Source of the DNA: Rhodocollybia butyracea
Taxonomy: Eukaryota; Basidiomycota; Agaricomycetes; Agaricales; Omphalotaceae
Assembly (NCBI GenBank): GCA_015501585.1
Contig: JADNRY010000018.1
Span: 1 to 64,000, forward strand
Length of the DNA stretch: 64,000 nt
Direction: 5' to 3'
Shown here piece by piece: positions 42,392-53,240 of the stretch. The position numbers and the translations under genes are program-made. Each line of letters begins with the position of its first letter. Positions within the stretch are counted from its first letter, which is position 1. The notes beneath the pieces are model-generated. The model did no database searches. It saw nothing but the letters and a program-made list of their open reading frames with translations, and was not told the origin of the DNA.

Positions 42392-43676
42392 AGTTAAAGA
42401 TGAAATTTGGGATATTGATGGCACACTCTTGGGAAGGAATGCAAAAGGGATGGATAAAAGGACATCGACCAGATAAACATTCTAGCATCTTAATAACCAG
42501 ATGCTCATAGTCACAATGATTACACCCCAATAACTCTGCTTGCAACTCAAGTGGAAACATCACCAGAAATTATTTCCATGATTTTAACCCACCTCAATAC
42601 ATCTATCTGCAGAGCAAAATCAATTAACAGGTTTTTGCAGATTTTATCCAATATCTATGCCTCACATTTCACCAATGATTGTAAATGAGATTATTGGTCA
42701 AATAAGCCCAATTATGCCTTGAATTATGCCATATACTCCGACTCTATAGAAAGCAATGCACCATGTATTGTGCTACTGAGAGTTCTCACCAGAAAAAAAC
42801 CACAAAGAATGTCAACGCTATCCCAATAATCTCTGAAATGCCACTAGTTATAGCAGATAGTGTGCCCAGAAACTGAAGAAAAAACATCAGGAAATGAACA
42901 AGCTTTGAAAGACATGTAAAAGTGCTGAATGAGAAGGGGAAAGGAAGAAAGTTCTTGGACAATTTGATGAGTTTCAGACCAACCTAAGATGAAACAGCTA
43001 TATCATACCCGCTTTTTCATCTAATAATACATCTCATCAATATCGCATCAAGTCATAACTTGGTCATAAAATAATAATACATCTCCAATCCTCGCCACTT
43101 GGACAACATGAGATTCAAATACCAGATTGGTATTAATGCTTACTGAAATGCATGGATCTGTGTCCAAGACGCAGATACTACAGTGACAAGTTTCAAGTTC
43201 AGGAAATGAAATGTCCGAAAGTCCACTATTCCCATAAAAATCATCAATCAGACGGCACCAATTGACATCAAAGCCACCATCAAATCACTGATATGCAAAC
43301 AGCTGTATGCAATCAAGCAATCAGAAAAATTTGAAACAATCATTTTGATTGATGGACTTCCCATAAATCAGATCCATGGACATAGTACCGCCCAACATGC
43401 TGATGTACTATTGAAATCATGATGTTTATTGTCCCAGGTCTGATGCAACTAATGTGGCATGGAAAATACACCAATTACAGTAATGACACTAACGACACTA
43501 ATGTCCAATTAATGACCAATTAACAGGCCATCACATAACCACCATTTGAAGTCAGGATGCTTGAACTCATGAACATCTTTACTTGAGATGCAACTGATAG
43601 GTGCAATCCACTAACTATGACCGGATAACCTAACTCCTATGTGGCCTCAGAGGGTTTCGGCCTTAAGGGGGAGTAC
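42392..43676. other. Non-coding internal region of the Gag-only element
   Basis: About 1.3 kb, AT-rich, with no long open frame and no recognisable pol motif. It may be the eroded remainder of pol. It ends in the polypurine tract CTTAAGGGGGAGTAC next to the 3' LTR. Confidence 0.6.
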
Positions 43677-44867
43677 TGTTATGACCCGGATCTAAATCCT
43701 ATACACCCAATCTTTTTTCTTCTGTAACCAACTATGAACACTATCATTAATACTTCTACTTAACATTTTACATTCATTAGTTATTCAACACCATTTGGGT
43801 TAATGCTGCACACATTCTTCCAGAACACCAGAATGATCTTTAACAGTCACTGCACAGTCTGCACAGTCATGACATCATTCTAGCTCCACAACTATGATGT
43901 CATCTTGCTACTCCACAATCATGATGTCATTCCACTGCTCCGCAGTTATGATATCACATCACTGCTCCACAGCTATGACATCACTGCTCCACAGCTATGA
44001 CATCATTGCATAGCCTCTTTACATCAATGACTCAATATCAGTCATTGCACAGCCAGATATCTGAGTCAACTACGGTTCCGCATACATGACTAAATATTAG
44101 TCATTGCACAGCATTACATAGTCAGACTGATTCATCCGCAGTATTTCCGCAGTTATGACTCAAATCTAGTCATTCCGCAGCATTTCCTAACTAGTACACA
44201 TTGCACAGTATATAAGTAGTCTAGATTTACCAATGTACGTTAGACGTATTATTTTTCTTAAATCCAAACCCCCACTTGTTTGCTGTTATCACTTGTGTGA
44301 ATCACCAGACCAACTCATTGTATATTGTTGAGCTATCTCCAAGTTACAATACACATTTATACATCTTGTTGAGCTAACTCCAAGTTGTATCCACTAACAT
44401 TCACCTGTTGAGCTATCTCCTAGTGAATACTTCTTTAATTGCCACTTGTTGAGCTATCTCCGAGTTGCAACTTCCTATTACTTGTTGAGCTATCTCCGAG
44501 TATTAGACATCACACTCACTATTACTTGTTGAGCTATCTCCGAGTATTAGACACCATACTCACTACTACTTGTCGAGCCATCTCCGAGTATTAGTTCTGA
44601 TTCATATTACTGCTTGTCGAGCCATCTCCGAGGGTAATCTTATTATTATTTGTCGAGCTATCTCCAAATAATAACTTCTGTGAGTTTTGTATTACAAACT
44701 AGTTACTAACTTTACTTGAGCCTAGTTGTTTGAGTATATATTTTTTGCCTAGCGGTTTCAACGAACGGAAAGGCTTGCTCTATAATCTCATTAATTTCTC
44801 TTATCATTTTTACTGCCGAGTTACGTACTGTGAAGGTTTGGACGAGACTATTGATCGAGTCATAACA
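43677..44867 (+). repeat. 3' LTR of the Gag-only element
   Basis: 1191 bp, near-identical to the 5' LTR. Visible differences are one extra 36-bp TTGTTGAGC unit and a few substitutions, for example CATGACTAAATATTAG for CATGACTCAATATTAG and GACTGATTCATCC for GACTGACTCATCC. The two substitutions remove two of the five TGACTCA sites. Confidence 0.93.
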
Positions 44868-47708
44868 ATCTTGCTCTCTCATCCTCTTCTGACTCCGACA
44901 ATCTCCTCGACGACTTCAAAAGCGAGAAACCTTCCTTTTTCGCAATAGCTGAGCCACTGGTGCAGAAATTCAAGATTCCTAACTTGACGCAACAAGAGTC
45001 CTATTTTATTGGTCAAGATATTGGTCGACTCCCGATCCTAGGAGACATTCTGCGCGAGTATTCTGCCAGAATGATATGGGCCGCAGCTGTCGCTATTCAG
45101 CGCAAACTATCGCCACATCTCTTGGCCATGGCCAATGACAAGTCTTACCAGCCAGGCAAAGAAACGAGGGCGGTTCGCCTTGCGTTTTCTATCCTGACTC
45201 CTCGACTTGTAAGTGGTTTCTATCTCCTTCTGCTCTCAAGAGATCGTCGTTAACTTAATTGTTTATTCTTTGTAGATCTTCCTCCGTACTCACGTCTTGG
45301 GATGGCAATCCTGCCCTCTCATTATCGAGAGCATTGTGGCGTCTTGCCAGAGGCTATCCCGAATCGTTCGTCGAACGGAGACTTCTCCAAGTGCTGAACC
45401 AGCATGGTACCTGGCCGACCATATGGTCCAAGAAATCCTGGTACATTTCTATTTATCATTTTGTTTATGTTTTTAACTTATTTGTTGTCGCCTTATAGGA
45501 GTACGCGAACCTTCACTTCCACCTACCCAACTGTCCCATCTCGATTCCACTCGACAAGGACTGCCAAGAAACGGACTGGCTTGGGGACCAAGAACCCATT
45601 GACACTGGTGTTCTTGATGCTCCTAAGTCTATTTCTGAGGAGGGGAGGAAGAGGTAGAAGAGGCCAGCGACGCTCCTTCCGACAGTGAACGGTCGACTTA
45701 TGAGGAGCCTCCGTCCCACTCGAGGGTAGGTTTTTCTTCCTTTATTATAAATTTCTTTTAAACATTTGTTTCTCTTTTAGGCGTCTCCGGCTGGAGAGAA
45801 ACTTTCTCGTTACCTGACCCGGAAATCGAGGGCCGCAGGAAGAGCAAGGTTCCTCCTGCTCCGCCACCTGCAGTGGTTTCGGACAAGAAGACAAAGAAGG
45901 CCCCGGCCCCGGCGATTGTTCCCAAGGCCTCGAAAGAGGTGAAGACTCCATCTGTTCCCAAAGCTTCGAAAGCTCCGAAGGTTTCTACAGACATCAAGGT
46001 GACGAGATCTTTAAAATCCCAAGGTACTCCTCTTTTAGAAGCCCCGGCCGCGGGTTCTTCCAAGAGTAAGAACAAGGTCAAAGATGTAAAAGGAAAAGGG
46101 AAGGAGGTGATATCTGATCCGGTCATGGTAAGTTCTTTCATCTCTCTTCCTAGGGTTCTATTGAGTTTCCTGCTAGCCCCCAAGCCTTAAACGCAAACGT
46201 CATAACGACCTGGGGGATGAGGCAGAGGCAGAGACCATGTCCATTCCTCATCCGCCTACTATCTCAAAACCCCGTAAGAAACTCGTCCCTGTGGTCGAGA
46301 TTCCGGTTCCTATCACTTCTGGCTCAAAACTCAAGAACACCATCCTTCCGGAGCTATCTCGTGACCCCTCTCCTGTTCCTCCGGAAAACCTCGTATTCCT
46401 TGTCCCGGATGCGGATGTGAATTCCTCCGAACTCGACAGTCTTTTTCAAGACCTAACTTCTCATTCTGCCAAGGAGTTTGTTTCTTCTGGGTCTAAGGAA
46501 TACCGTACAGTCATTGTACGTTTCGAACGAGACGCCCTGGATTTGCCTTCGCTCGAGGAAATCCTCCCACGCGGCAACCAGGTTTGTCTGTCCCCTTTCT
46601 CGTAACTTGTTTGTAGACTAACGCCTGCCCCTTTTAGACTAGCATGACTTGGGGTGTTACACCCGAGTTAGACGCTTTCCTGGACCTCCCGGCCGTTAGT
46701 ACCGGGATGCACCAGATGTCTTGGCGAGTCTTCCTTCGCGCCAACCGTGCCTTCTGTAATGTATGTAAACTTTTCCGACGGTTATGACTTTATTAATATT
46801 TTCCGTTTTTAGACGGATGTTGTCGCTCGCGAGATACCTTGCCTCCAATGTGCTGCGCGCCGGCCAACAGATTCCAAGGGAGAGGACCGCCTGCCGTGTA
46901 CCTATCGTCTAGATGACGACGGAAACCGGAGGTTCGGTGCTTCTTGCGATAATTGTGCACTCTCCCATCAGACTTGCTCGGACACACTTCACGTACCAGA
47001 AGTAGTTGAGGTACTCGATGAGACCTACAAAGCATCAAAGGGTTCGCGAGTTAGTGAGTACTTTTCTTTTGTTCTCTTTTAACTTCTTTTTATTAACGTT
47101 CATGTTTAGATATCGCCAAGCAGGTCAACACGATTGCTCACATCCGTACTTCTTACGATGCAGCAATTAAGGCCAGGGAACAGCTCAACGTGTCCATCTC
47201 GAGCACTTTTGACGCTTTGCAGCATGAAGTACAAGAGCTCCGCAGCATGGCTCCCGACCCTCAGGTTTTCCTCGAGTCTTTCATGCCGATCCTTCCCGAG
47301 AAGGAGTTGTCTCTCACGGATTGGAGTTTCTTATGCTCCTTTATGAAGTGGAGATCGGACTACTCCTTCCCGACCAACCAGGCTTATCGAGACTTCCTGA
47401 AGAGCATCGTGCACGCCGCCGTGGTTCCGGCTTCTGTGGAGAGCGCCCTCGAGAACGATTCCGGGGTGCCCGCTGGTACTTCGTCTCCCCGAGAATCTCC
47501 TTCTCATTCAGCAACTGGTCTTTTCAATGAAGAATCAGTCGTGCCACCTACTGGGAGTCCTCGAGATGAAGAAGCGTCGATGGCTGGTACTCCCCGTGAG
47601 AACCCGGGTTCGCCTGTCGCTGGGTCTGTTATCGACCAGGACGAGCCAGTGGACCAGCTAATGGAGGGAGTTGAGACATTATCAGATGTCAAAACCACTT
47701 CCCCTTAG

Positions 47709-48667
47709 CTTTCCTTGTCCTTCTCGGAGCCTGGGCCGCCGTTGGCATTGCTGTTCATCCTCGGACGTTAAATAAATTTCTTTTTCTATCATATTTCGTC
47801 GCTCGCCCCTCGCATGGGGATTTCGCTTTTGTCTCCCCTTTCTGGGCAGTATCGTGGTATTCTTAGGTATATAGGCACCTTTAGAATACCGTAAATAAAG
47901 CCTATCAATATCAAGACCTTCAGGTCACTGTGTACATATCATACTCGAGCGACTTCCTAAGTCTTAAGTTTACTCTTGGAAAGGCTTACAGCACGCTAGC
48001 CTATTCTCGAGAGTTTTGTTATAATAGCATAAGTTTTCCTTGAGTACCGTACCAGCTCTTTGTAGCATGTGAGAGTATACTCGCGGAAAGCTTTTCATGA
48101 CTCGAATTCCCGCCCTTGGGAACCTATATGGTTCGTTAAAAGTGTAATCAAGTCTTCGAGGGAAAGCCTAGAGAAGACTCATCATCCCTAAGTAAGCTGG
48201 GTGCGATGCAATCTTTCCCTAGATTTTGACATTCTTTCAATACAACATCCAATCTTGGATCAGGTCCTGTTTAGGGCATAGTGATGGCCGTCAAACTGAA
48301 ATCCATTGATGCTCGATATTATGGGTGTAAGGTTTTTCCTAGCGTTTTTGTCTTCCGGAGAATTATCGCGGTGAGGTACCTGCGTTAGGTTTCCCCGTGC
48401 CGCTTCTAATACTCTTTAAGCGTTCGCTTTATGTTTTGCCTAGTGTTCTCCCTTTTGTTGAGCAATGTTATGGTTCCTATTTTGGTCATAGATGTCGTTG
48501 AATAAATTCAAAATTCTCCTCGTGATGGTGGACTGCCTGGAGCTATGGTGTCTTGGCACCATGCGCTTCCCTCCCCCAAACTAATGATATCAACTGTCCT
48601 CAGTTGAGCACTTGGGTTTCAGAACGTGCCGGGACCCGTAGGACTCCGTTGCTCTAAGACATTAACC
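47709..48667. other. Spacer between antisense genes A and B
   Basis: I see no coding region. An AATAAA signal at about 47770 (TTAAATAAATTTC) could end gene A transcripts. CTCCCCCAAACTAATGAT at 48571 matches the polypurine-tract flank at 38490, so part of the 3' flank of the element seems to be duplicated here. Confidence 0.45.
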
Positions 48668-48674
48668 TATAAAA
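48668..48674 (+). promoter_or_regulatory. TATA box of gene B
   Basis: TATAAAA (CCTATAAAAGCATCC) lies 70 bp before the gene B ATG, a normal fungal core-promoter spacing. It indicates that gene B has its own promoter, opposite in direction to the LTR-driven gag-pol. Confidence 0.65.
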
Positions 48675-48743
48675 GCATCCGCGAAAAACATTTCAAGACC
48701 CAGTTCTCAGAAAACTTTTCCTTGAACTATAAGTCTCTCTACA

Positions 48744-50312
48744 ATGTCTTCCAAGAACACCCAAAATACCGATGACAAACCGCAGTTCATGAAGAATACT
48801 ATGGAAGCCATCGTCGCCTCCACCAGAACACTCAAAGAGGCTACCAGTCGTCTCCGTGATGCAATTGAGTATGTCGAGGATCAGACTCTCCTTCAGGCAG
48901 AGGTTCTTAGTACTGTACAAAAGCACGTCGATCTTCTTGTGAGCCTCTTTTTGCCTTTTCCACGGGAGCCTGACCTTGATATCCTGCCTCCATAGACCAC
49001 ATCTTTTCATAAGGAGAAAGTACTCAAATTCCCGCGAATGTTGGTGTCCTTGAACAAGGACATGACCTCCTTCTCCACGCAATGAAGATCTGTCCCAGCG
49101 CTAAGACTGCTCATTCTGCGACTGCTGTGCGCCTCGGCAATTTCATCAACGAGCTCAACCTTGCGCTGGTAAGCCCGTTTTAACATATCCGAGAACAAAC
49201 ACTTATAGATACCGATCCAGGCGGTGTCGAAGAAGGTTTCCTCGGGGTCACTGGTACTACAGGGCCGGGCCCTTTCACCACTACCCGCGGTAAGCCTCCT
49301 CGCTATGCTACCATCCTGGACTACTGTCTTCCGTCTAAACACGATGTAGGGGCTTCCAGTGCTGCCAACGATGACAAGACCACCGATTATGCGGCAAAAT
49401 CCGCCGCTCTTTCTACCATCTCGTTCTCCAAGGAGTCCAAAGAACCCTCGAAGTCGACTAAAAGCTCTAGTAGCTCTAAAGGTACCATTCTCATCGACGA
49501 CGAGGACGAACCCATGGAGGAAGATCATCCCGCTACGCAGATCGCATTCGTATGTTCTCTTTCTTAACATATATTATAAAATCCATGAAGCGTGCACCTG
49601 TACGGATCCCACGATAACTGTGCTGAAGGAACCGTAGTGTTACCACTCACGCTCGGGCTTGCCTCTCCCAAAAGGACCATTTGGCTCTCGGGCTTGGAAT
49701 CAACGAGCGGTCATACTGACTAAAGAGTTCCAGGATCCCCCGGAAATTACTGACGCGCTGGCTCGCGCTCAGGCTTTGAGGAAGAAAACCCGAGAGTCTA
49801 GGAAGTCCTCGAAGGCCAAGGTACTTAGATCCTTTCCTCGGGCCCTGTAAACACCTTGGCTGACGTCTCCACATAGGCTTCCGGTGAAGTGAGTCCTTCA
49901 TCACTTAAGAGGAAAGTCGAGGAAACGCCTGTTGCCAATGAAGCAGCCAGTCTTGTCAATGAGTACGGAAAGCGCATGTGTTTCGACACTGAGCTCATTG
50001 ATAGCTCTCCCGAGGATGCTGGTGAGTATTTATAACATGTTTTAAACAAATCCGACTTACATTGGTTACGCAGTTACCCGTGCGCGACGCAAATGCGTTG
50101 TGGCCAAGCAATTCCTTGCTTCTTTGACCGGCCAATTTGGCGAACTCGACTTTGCCTCGATGACCGATACCAATCTCAATGTTCTCTTGAATATTCATAG
50201 GAACGAGTATCTCGGGAACCTGAGCAAGACCCAGGTCTTTTACGCTTGTGCTCTCCAAGCTCAGAAAGTCACAGACAGCTTGGTCCACCTTTTGAAGTCT
50301 CAGAAATGGTAG
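48744..50312 (+). CDS. Accessory gene B of the giant element, multi-exon
   Basis: Exon 1 (48744-48938) codes MSSKNTQNTDDKPQFMKNTM and a helical, coiled-coil-like stretch ending HVDLL before GTGAGC. Further coding pieces run to 49168 (NVGVLEQGHDLLLHAMKICP), 49209-49550 (KPPRYATILDYCLPSKHDVG, a Ser/Lys tract, ILIDDEDEPMEEDHPATQIAF), about 49659-49820 (a Lys/Arg-rich helix), 49877-50021 and 50074-50312 (ending LVHLLKSQKW, TAG). The last introns join cleanly in frame. Between exons 1, 2 and 3 my frames do not join, so either a boundary is misplaced or the copy is mildly decayed. The protein is acidic/basic mosaic with no recognised domain. It is convergent with pol (stop at 50808) and in tandem with gene A. 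Confidence 0.55.
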
Positions 50313-50807
50313 AAGGTGTACGTCAACTTTCCCTTGAACATTGTCAGACAAGCGGGCGTTAATCCACTATGCCTTCAGTGAGCATTGGTTGTTGTGAATG
50401 TACAGGGATGGAGTGTGCGATGTGTCAATCCTCCCTGTTAGCATCGTTGGAGTGGTAAATAACTTGTAAGTTTTTCTCTCCGGACACTATATCGTTGTCT
50501 GAACCGAGCTTCTAGTCAAATTCTTTAAATAAACTTTCTCTCGAGAAACCACAGTCTTTACAGTCTCTTTATCTTCTTCGCCTGGTAGCCTGTGAGCTCC
50601 GGCAATTCGTTTCCAGTACTAGTTAAGCCTATAGTCACTCGTTTATATCTTTAACATAGGCCTCTGACTATTACCGTCTTAAAAGCCCAATAAATCCTCG
50701 TGTATTGATGATAACACGGAGTTCTCGAGATTAGCATAACTTCGACACAAAGGTAAGTTTCTTTCCACAGCAAGGAAATGCATAGTGTTATAAATCCCTC
50801 GAACACG
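50313..50807. other. Convergent intergenic region between gene B and pol
   Basis: About 495 bp between the stop of gene B (plus) and the stop of pol (minus). TTAAATAAACTTTC at about 50526 carries an AATAAA signal for gene B. Nothing else is recognised. Confidence 0.5.
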
Positions 50808-51751
50808 TTAGCGTTCATTATTAGGTATCACTTTTCGCATCGCGCGAGTTCTGACACGAGGAGCTTCGTCTGTCTCCGGTATAATCTCTTCCTCGCTTGA
50901 ATCTTTGTCAGAGTCCAGGTCTTCAGGGTTATAAACCACTTCATCACCATCTACTGGTTTTCTCAAGGTAGGGATTTGATCAAACAAGGGTCCCCCCTTT
51001 ACGGATAAATTCCACATCCTCATCGTCATCACCATTGTTTACCATGGTGTCTAACTGATCCTTGGTCAAGTCGATGAGATCATGTATATCCTCGGGTAAG
51101 TCCATAGGTTCGTATCGGGAACGGTGGGGTAAGACCCTAAATGCACCAACTTTGCTTTTCAACACGGTACCATCCATTTCCGCGATAATGTAAGAACCTC
51201 CCCTAGTTCTACGGATAACGACCATCGGTCCCATATATCTAGGGAACATCTTCCTGTCAAGATTCTTTTCGATTGCTGTATTTCTAACCTGAACAAGCGT
51301 CCCGGGTTTGAAATCGTAGTCGAAGATGACATGGCAATACTTCTTCTCGAACTCCCTTAGGTCTCTTCTCTTATTTTCAGTGACACGCTCTCGCATGTCC
51401 TCGACAAAGGTTCTATGTTTTGACAAGGCCTGTGCACAATAACCCAATAATTCCTCGGTAGTCAAGATACGATCTGGTGGATTTACCAACCATGTAGACT
51501 CAACGATATCAAAAGGTAATAATGGTTCCGCGCCGGTTACCAAGAAGAATGGTGAACAACCAAAACCTCTCCTCGCCGTTATTCTATCAGCCCATAATAC
51601 ATGTTTAAGGAAGTAGAACCACTTCTTGATATCGCCACCCGTCGCTTTTACCAGAGCCTGTCGAATATCAAAGTGCGCTCTTTCGATTTTGCCATTCGCT
51701 TGGGAATTATATGGCGAGACCCGGATCCCTCGAATTCCATATTTATTCTCG
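50808..51751 (-). pseudogene. Integrase C-terminal half of gag-pol
   Basis: The minus strand reads YNSQANGKIERAHFDIRQAL (catalytic-core end with the final Glu), then VTGAEPLLPFDIVESTWLV and a chromodomain-like tail GTLVQVRNTAIEKNLDRKMF-PRYMGPMVV, as in Ty3/Gypsy integrases of fungi. A frame change occurs near 50995 in a run of Cs; after it the frame continues through the acidic PEDLDSDKDSSEEEIIPETD to the stop at 50808. The upstream part of the core domain is missing at 51752, where a copy of the palindrome-rich repeat begins. Confidence 0.75.
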
Positions 51752-51864
51752 ATGACCTAAATCCCAAGGTCATGACCTAGCTGCCCAGGTTTTGCCTAGG
51801 TTTTTGGGTCTTTTTAGTAAGGTCAATGTAACAAAAGTGCAGACTAATAAGACCAAATATGTGG
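51752..51864. repeat. 113-bp copy of the end of the palindrome-rich element
   Basis: Identical in orientation and apparently in sequence to 53733-53845. It contains GGTCATGACC and GCCTAGGTTTTTGGG and ends GACCAAATATGTGG. It sits exactly at the junction between the integrase core (minus) and the inverted RNase H segment (plus). Confidence 0.9.
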
Positions 51865-52860
51865 TTGCCTGAAGTGGGACAGTTGCAAATGTTTATCGAG
51901 AACTACGCAAAGAAGGCAATGCCCTTGACAAAGTTAACTAGTGACATGGATTGGGAATGGGGAGATGAACAATGGGAAGCAATGGACGCTCTCAAGGATG
52001 GTGTAAGGAATGCCCTGGCACTCCGAAACATTAACTATGAGTGGGACGTTTGTCTTGCAGTTGACACCTCTTACAAAGCAGTGGGATGGTTTATTTATCA
52101 AATAGATCCTGACGATCCTAAAAAGAAGTATTTTAATTACTTTGGATCAACTACGTTAAACAAGCGAGAAGCCCGGTTCTCTCAGTCTAAGAGAGAACTC
52201 TATGGTCTCAAACTATCATTACAATCAAGTCATTACTTAGTCTATGGCTCTCGACGAATGACCGTGGAGACTGATGCAAGCTACATCAAGGGTATGTTAG
52301 ATCATCCCAGCTGTGGTCCGAACGCTACAATCAACAGATGGATTGAGGAGATCCGTAAGTTCCACTTCAAGATTTTACATGTGAAGGGTATTTTGCACGG
52401 ACCAGATGGTTAGTCACGGAGACCTCCAGGCGGATATCAGTCCCCTCGACCACCAATCAACCCAGATGACTATGAAGATTACGATGATGGAGCTCCCGTT
52501 GAACTTATCATGGGTGAAGGGGCCAAAGAGCCTTTAGATTTTGAGTCCTTCAAGGATGATATTGACCCACGCAGTGGTTACCTCGGTGAGCTAGCTTGTC
52601 AACCTGAGGACATCCAGGAAGAACTCCAGGAAGCCCTCGATGACGAGAAAGCATCTGAACGTCACCGAAAATCGCTGATCAAAAGTCACGGTGAAATCTA
52701 CTCTTCGTTCAGTCAAACACTTCATATTCCACAAGACTCCGCGGAGTGGAGGGCTGATAACCCTTACCCTCGGGAACGTCGGTCGGAATGGGGAAATAAA
52801 CTAGATGATATGTTACCTACTATTGCCAAGTGGCATACAGGTGATGAGAAGGATACCCAA
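51865..52860 (+). pseudogene. Inverted RNase H and linker segment of pol
   Basis: Read on the plus strand, opposite to the rest of pol, it codes MFIENYAKKAMPLTKLTSDM, an RNase H-like domain with the acidic positions AVDTSYKAVGWF, SKRELYGLK and VETDASYIKG, and the linker to EWGNKLDDMLPTIAKWHTGD. There is one stop after GPDG at about 52412. The left border joins a copy of the GGTCATGACC element. The right border (about 52860) abuts integrase sequence of opposite strand. The piece fits between RT and integrase in the ancestral order, so it has been inverted in place. Confidence 0.85.
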
Positions 52861-52861
52861 C

Positions 52862-53240
52862 GACAGATTATGTCATCAAAGAACCACTCAGCCAGGGACT
52901 TCGCGTTTTCTTGCGGTAAGGCCCGGGCTTCTGACCAACTTGACAGAGAATCCCTAGCGTGAACAATATACTTACACCTATTGCTCGCGGGTGTGATATT
53001 GATAGTATCAGCATGCACTTTCTGGAACAATGAGGGAGTATGTGTTACAACCGGGGGAATCTTCAGAAGGCGTAATTGACGGTTCTGACAAGCAATGCAA
53101 GAGCCAACATACCAATGTACGTCGCTTTCCATATCAGGCCACCAAAAACATCGATCCAGGAACTCGCGGGTAGCAAATGTTCCTTTATGTGCTAAGCTAT
53201 CATGCGCGCAATGTAGCATATACATTCGACGGTCAGGACT
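52862..53240 (-). pseudogene. Integrase zinc-binding and early core segment
   Basis: The minus strand reads RRMYMLHCAHDSLAHKGTFA, FLDRCFWWPDMESDVHWYV and CIACQNRQ, the H-H-C-C integrase zinc finger. It is followed by the start of the core (VHADTINITPAS, carrying the first Asp) up to WFFDDIICRW, where the match stops at the inversion junction. It is bounded on the right by the palindrome-rich element. Confidence 0.85.

Larger units (their letters stand above)
39024..44867 (+). mobile_element. Gag-only LTR retrotransposon, 5.84 kb, TSD ATCTT
   Basis: The LTRs at 39024-40178 and 43677-44867 are nearly identical and share TGTTATGAC...GTCATAACA ends. The flanks are ATCTT at 39019-39023 and 44868-44872. 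A polypurine tract CTTAAGGGGGAGTAC precedes the 3' LTR. The only long reading frame is a Gag-like protein; no protease, reverse transcriptase, RNase H or integrase motif is seen in any frame, so the element is a non-autonomous Gag-encoding type (TR-GAG-like) that would need enzymes from a partner. It is inserted in exon 1 of gene A and is therefore younger than the giant element. Confidence 0.93.
38955..47708 (+). pseudogene. Accessory gene A of the giant element, 9 exons, interrupted
   Basis: The hand model is exons 38955-39023 + 44873-45208, 45276-45440, 45499-45725, 45781-46127, 46177-46581, 46638-46760, 46813-47053 and 47110-47708, with introns of about 50-67 bp. Exon 1 (MSAEQGLPDWWPTLPSDVIE) is cut by the Gag-only LTR element; the frame resumes exactly after its TSD (ALSSSSDSDN). 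A frame break at about 45640 (a run GAGGAGGGGAGG appears to lack one base) and another between exons 3 and 4 make it a pseudogene here. The middle is Lys/Pro/Ala-rich (KKAPAPAIVPKASK). Exon 7 holds a Cys pattern C-x2-C-x16-C-x15-C-x2-C-x6-C resembling fungal zinc clusters. The C-terminus is acidic with a helical DAAIKAREQLNVSIS segment. It lies antisense to gag-pol, between pol and the 3' LTR. Function is unknown; a DNA- or RNA-binding role is a guess from the Cys motif. Confidence 0.7.

Noticed and set aside
42392..43676. A pol gene in the Gag-only element
   Set aside because: No DD motif, RNase H or integrase pattern was found in any frame; only short broken frames are present.
51865..52962. 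RNase H/linker segment as an independent plus-strand gene
   Set aside because: It fills the exact gap between RT and integrase of the minus-strand pol and is bounded by rearrangement junctions.
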